DNA from: an uncultured Granulosicoccaceae bacterium
Lineage (GTDB): Bacteria > Pseudomonadota > Gammaproteobacteria > CALCKW01
Length of the DNA stretch: 7,301 bases
Direction of reading: 5' to 3'
NCBI GenBank assembly: GCA_937941555.1
Contig: CALDHJ010000435.1
Location: 1 to 7,301 of the forward strand
In this document: in pieces, positions 5,167 through 7,301 of the stretch
Layout: every line of letters begins with the position of its first letter
Position numbering within the stretch: the first letter of the stretch is position 1
Program-made: the position numbers and the translations under genes
The notes under the pieces: model-generated
What the model was told of the DNA's origin: nothing
What the model saw: only the letters and a program-made list of their open reading frames with translations
Databases searched by the model: none

Positions 5167-6227
5167 GAGCAGCTGATCGGCGAGGACGCCGGGGAGTCGG
5201 CGAGGCTCGCACCCGACCAGAGGGCCGACGCGAGTATCGACGGACAGGCTGTCGCACCCTCCACCACCCACTGTGCGACGGCCGCTGCCACATCCGGGTA
5301 ACGAATTTCCACCACGGGCGGCGAGCCTTCGAGCCAGGTTTGTATAAAGGTGCGTGACAACTCCGGCATCACCGTCGCGAGCCTGGCTGCCTGCAGGGCA
5401 ACCGCGTTCGACTGTTGCTCGAACTGCCCGGCGAGCGGCCGCACCAGCACTGGCACACCGAGGTGAATCGCCTCACTGGTCAGTTCGAAACCGGCATTGC
5501 AGATCACGGCGACGGTCCCGCAGAGGTCCTCGTGAAAGCCCTCGCGGGACACTGGTAGGCGGGTCACGTTGCCCTCGCGCTGCACGGCAGCGACTGGCCC
5601 GTAGACCCGAAACTGCCAGCCTGGAATCCCGTTCAGCATGGCGGTCACCGCCGCCTGATTCTCCCACGGCAGGTACACCACGACCTCGCCGTGGCAGGCC
5701 CGTCGCAGCAACCGTGCGGTGTCGACTATCGGCGGCAGAATGCCGTCACCGTAGGGCGCCCAATGCAAGCCGAGCGCACGCGACGCCGGCGCAAAATGTC
5801 GCAACAACGCGCGCGCCAGCGGATCACCTTTTGCTGTCGGGGTGCCTGGTCCGAACGCGTACTGGTGCCCGACGCCAATCACCGAACGCGACTGCAGACG
5901 GCCCGCCCACGCCGTGATCGGTTCGTAGTCGGTCACGATGTGGTCGTAGCACTCGAGATTCAGCGACCGAATGGCGTGCCACACCCGGCGCGGCGACGCC
6001 TGAAGCGCGGTTTTCAGCGAGTCCACCCGACCGTTCTTCACCGCGAAGGTCAAACCCTCACGGTGCAGGACGCGGCGGGCGCCTGGCATGGCGGGCACCT
6101 GATCCGCCGCGCGCCCCGAGACCAACACGTCCACCTCAGCGCCGCGCACCGTAAGCTCGCGCAACACGAGCCGGCTGCGCGAGAGGTGGCCGTTGCCGGT
6201 GCCTTGTACGCCGTACAAAATCCGCAT
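5142..6227 (-). CDS. Glycosyltransferase, MJ1255/VC2487-like
   Basis: A predicted GT-B-fold glycosyltransferase of 361 residues, probably acting at the inner face of the membrane on a lipid or polysaccharide acceptor. The N-terminal domain opens with MRILYGVQGTGNGHLSRS (glycine-rich loop 8-13 and the GHLSRS motif). The C-terminal nucleotide-sugar domain has VVVYLPWEN (182-190) and ICNAGFELTSEAIHLGVPVLVRPLAGQFEQQSNA (242-275), typical of Pfam's Glyco_trans_1_3 group. The ATG overlaps the PAP2 stop codon by one base (TGATG) and has no clear ribosome site, so translational coupling is likely. The last 35-40 residues are Ser/Ala/Pro-rich and do not look conserved. They are encoded by DNA with a 9-bp direct repeat and run into the GST gene, which suggests a C-terminal extension after loss of an earlier stop. 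The sugar and acceptor are unknown. Confidence 0.85.
   Translation of the reverse strand: MRILYGVQGTGNGHLSRSRLVLRELTVRGAEVDVLVSGRAADQVPAMPGARRVLHREGLTFAVKNGRVDSLKTALQASPRRVWHAIRSLNLECYDHIVTDYEPITAWAGRLQSRSVIGVGHQYAFGPGTPTAKGDPLARALLRHFAPASRALGLHWAPYGDGILPPIVDTARLLRRACHGEVVVYLPWENQAAVTAMLNGIPGWQFRVYGPVAAVQREGNVTRLPVSREGFHEDLCGTVAVICNAGFELTSEAIHLGVPVLVRPLAGQFEQQSNAVALQAARLATVMPELSRTFIQTWLEGSPPVVEIRYPDVAAAVAQWVVEGATACPSILASALWSGASLADSPASSPISCSQPASNAT
5177..5205. repeat. 9-bp direct repeat in the glycosyltransferase tail
   Basis: TCGGCGAGG occurs at 5177-5185 and 5197-5205, a 20-bp period. The period is not a multiple of three, so it is not a repeated peptide. It supports the view that this stretch behaves as former intergenic DNA now read as the 3' end of the glycosyltransferase gene. 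Confidence 0.45.
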
Positions 6228-6748
6228 CAGCCGATCAGCCCGAGTGCGAACCAGCCGACCGCGAGACCGAGTGCGCCGCCCGCCACAATGTCAGACGGAT
6301 AGTGCACACCGAGCAACACACGCGAACACCCAACCGCCGCCGCCCAACTGTAGGCCAGCAACGCGGACACCCCGAGCAGCGATACCACCAGATACGCCGT
6401 CAGGAAGGCCGCCATGGTGTGACCACTCGGGAAACTGAAACGGTCTGCCGGCGCGGTCGCCGCGACGAAACGCGGCAAGGTCTCAGCCGGTCGCTTGCGT
6501 TTGAAGAAGCGCTTCGCCACGACGTAAAGCACCCGTTCGATCCCGAACGCGAGCAGCGCCACCGAGAGAAAGTGTGATGCCTCCGGCGAATCACCGAGAC
6601 TCGCGAGAACGATGCAGCCAAGCGGCACATAGCCGTCTCCGGAACGTGATACCCAACGCACCACGCCAACCAGACGCGGGCGTCGCAGCCGGCCGGTTGC
6701 ATGCACTACCCGGCGATCGAATTGGGTTATGGCAGCGAGTGCAGACAT
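6227..6748 (-). CDS. PAP2-family membrane phosphatase
   Basis: An integral membrane phosphatase of 173 residues, removing phosphate from a lipid phosphate or polyprenyl diphosphate. All three PAP2 motifs are intact: K-x6-RP (Lys79 to Arg86-Pro87), PSGH (107-110) and SR-x5-H-x3-D (Ser142, Arg143, His149, Asp153). These supply the catalytic histidines and the phosphate-binding residues. Hydrophobic segments near 40-52, 60-78, 112-135 and 155-172 are likely membrane helices. RWVSRSGDGYVPLG (31-44) is typical of the short bacterial members. The ATG at 6748 is chosen although its ribosome site is poor. A GTG at 6877 would add 43 residues unlike the family and would run through the hspQ promoter. 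It is followed directly by the glycosyltransferase through a TGATG junction, suggesting a shared lipid-linked pathway. Confidence 0.92.
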   Translation of the reverse strand: MSALAAITQFDRRVVHATGRLRRPRLVGVVRWVSRSGDGYVPLGCIVLASLGDSPEASHFLSVALLAFGIERVLYVVAKRFFKRKRPAETLPRFVAATAPADRFSFPSGHTMAAFLTAYLVVSLLGVSALLAYSWAAAVGCSRVLLGVHYPSDIVAGGALGLAVGWFALGLIG

Positions 6749-6854
6749 GCGATCAGTCTGCGTGGCAGTTGTGACACCGGCATGAACCGCGGGCCGTTCG
6801 CCAGACAGCCTGTGTGGTTGGTACCGCAACGCCGACAACACGCACTGCTGGCCA

Positions 6855-6880
6855 TTGAAAACCCGTGACGCTCCCACTAC
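6855..6880 (+). promoter_or_regulatory. Candidate sigma-32-type promoter for hspQ
   Basis: TTGAAA (6855-6860) and CCCACTAC (6873-6880) resemble the heat-shock elements CTTGAAA and CCCCATNT. They are 12 bases apart, the spacing I recall for the E. coli groE promoter. The -35 part is good; the -10 part matches only the CCC and one T. A start near 6887 would leave about 20 bases before the ATG, including the ribosome site. E. coli hspQ is a heat-shock gene, which supports the reading. Confidence 0.4.
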
Positions 6881-6906
6881 TGTTGTCGGTTGAGGCAGGG
6901 ACTCAC

Positions 6907-7233
6907 ATGGTCAAGACGGCAAAATTCAATATCGGGCAGGTGGTCAAACACCGATTCTTCCCGTTCCGCGGCGTGATTTTCGACGTCGACCCCGAATTCG
7001 ACAACACCGACGAATGGTACGACGCCATTCCGGCCGAAATCCGACCGCACAAAGACCAACCCTTCTACCACTTGTTCGCCGAGAACGACCAGAGCGAGTA
7101 CATCGCCTACGTCTCCGAGCAGAATCTCCTGCCCGACGAATCCGGCAAGCCCTGCCGGCACGAGGCGGTCAAGAATCTGTTCGAACGTGACGAGGCTGGC
7201 GTCTACCACAGCCGCGGAAAATCCAGCCACTGA
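6907..7233 (+). CDS. hspQ: Heat shock protein HspQ (YccV-like, hemimethylated-DNA-binding family)
   Basis: A small cytosolic protein of 108 residues, matching the family's usual 100-110. The conserved core is clear: KFNIGQVVKHRFFPFRGVIFDVDPEF (6-31), EWYDAIPAEIRP (36-47), KDQPFYHLFAEN (49-60) and IAYVSEQNLLPD (66-77), with a charged, probably flexible tail. In enterobacteria HspQ is heat-induced, binds hemimethylated DNA, affects DnaA stability and acts as a specificity enhancer for the Lon protease. The role here is inferred from the family. The wording of the core is closer to the longer FFPFRGVIFDVDPEF type common outside Enterobacteriaceae than to E. coli HspQ. The start ATG at 6907 has GAGG and AGGGA upstream within 5-15 bases. 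It is divergent from the PAP2 gene, 158 bp away, and monocistronic as far as the window shows. Confidence 0.95.
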   Translation: MVKTAKFNIGQVVKHRFFPFRGVIFDVDPEFDNTDEWYDAIPAEIRPHKDQPFYHLFAENDQSEYIAYVSEQNLLPDESGKPCRHEAVKNLFERDEAGVYHSRGKSSH

Positions 7234-7237
7234 GTGC

Positions 7238-7257
7238 CGCTGGGTCGCGCCCAGGCG
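7238..7257 (+). terminator. Weak hairpin after hspQ
   Basis: CTGGG (7240-7244) pairs with CCCAG (7250-7254) around TCGCG. Two outer pairs, CG with CG, can form if G7255 is bulged. It starts five bases after the hspQ stop but is followed by TCTGTGCT rather than a T-run, so it is at best a weak terminator. Confidence 0.25.
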
Positions 7258-7264
7258 TCTGTGC

Positions 7265-7270
7265 TAGGGT
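7265..7270 (+). promoter_or_regulatory. Possible -10 box for a gene beyond the window
   Basis: TAGGGT has the TAnnnT pattern of a -10 box, but no -35 hexamer is recognisable at a normal spacing. Nothing else is visible in the last 68 bases, and no start codon with a ribosome site follows before the window ends. Confidence 0.2.
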
Positions 7271-7301
7271 CAGCCGCGTCCACACCAGCAGACGTCGCAC
7301 C

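Noticed and set aside
4546..5271. Minus-strand ORF of 241 codons opposite the GST gene
   Set aside because: Shadow of a clear GST; it would also overlap the real glycosyltransferase gene on the same strand.
6749..6877. N-terminal extension of the PAP2 protein from a GTG at 6877
   Set aside because: The added 43 residues are not hydrophobic or family-like and would be read through the likely hspQ promoter.
7256..7294. Inverted repeat CGTCTG/CAGACG near the window end
   Set aside because: Six base pairs around a 27-base loop is weak, and the window ends before its context can be judged.

Overview
The window is GC-rich, densely coded proteobacterial chromosome. The genes suggest a heterotrophic gammaproteobacterium, with an alphaproteobacterium as the alternative: a valine-catabolism cluster with a divergent AraC-family regulator, a glutathione S-transferase, an MJ1255/VC2487-type glycosyltransferase, a PAP2 phosphatase and HspQ. 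The taxon is inferred from gene content and protein resemblance only. I see no mobile element, CRISPR array, rRNA or tRNA.

Layout. Positions 1-271 hold no gene I can support, but contain several small inverted repeats, one abutting the mmsB stop codon. Positions 272-3483, minus strand, form a three-gene operon: isobutyryl-CoA dehydrogenase (GTG start at 3483), a 3-hydroxyisobutyryl-CoA hydrolase-like protein (2286-1183) and 3-hydroxyisobutyrate dehydrogenase MmsB (1165-272). From 3484 to 3628 lies a compact divergent control region with overlapping -10-like boxes, several dyads, three copies of GCATTC and a 27-codon ORF whose product looks like a signal or leader peptide. On the plus strand follow an AraC-family regulator (3629-4531) and a glutathione S-transferase (4564-5166). 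The GST overlaps, tail to tail by 25 bp, a minus-strand pair: PAP2 phosphatase (6748-6227) followed by the glycosyltransferase (6227-5142), joined by a TGATG stop/start overlap. hspQ (6907-7233, plus) closes the window and has a possible sigma-32-type promoter.

How the genes work together. The operon encodes isobutyryl-CoA to methacrylyl-CoA, release of 3-hydroxyisobutyrate from its CoA ester, and oxidation to methylmalonate semialdehyde. Methacrylyl-CoA hydration and the mmsA-type final dehydrogenase are not in the window, so those enzymes must be encoded elsewhere. The AraC protein is the obvious candidate activator by position. The PAP2/glycosyltransferase pair probably acts on a membrane lipid or polyprenyl carrier, but its substrate cannot be read from sequence.

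The genes belong to known families and I found no clearly new system. The items most worth a second look are regulatory or structural: the leucine-rich leader-like ORF before the AraC gene, the dyad-rich divergent promoter, a perfect 12-bp inverted repeat inside the GST gene, and the possible heat-shock promoter of hspQ.
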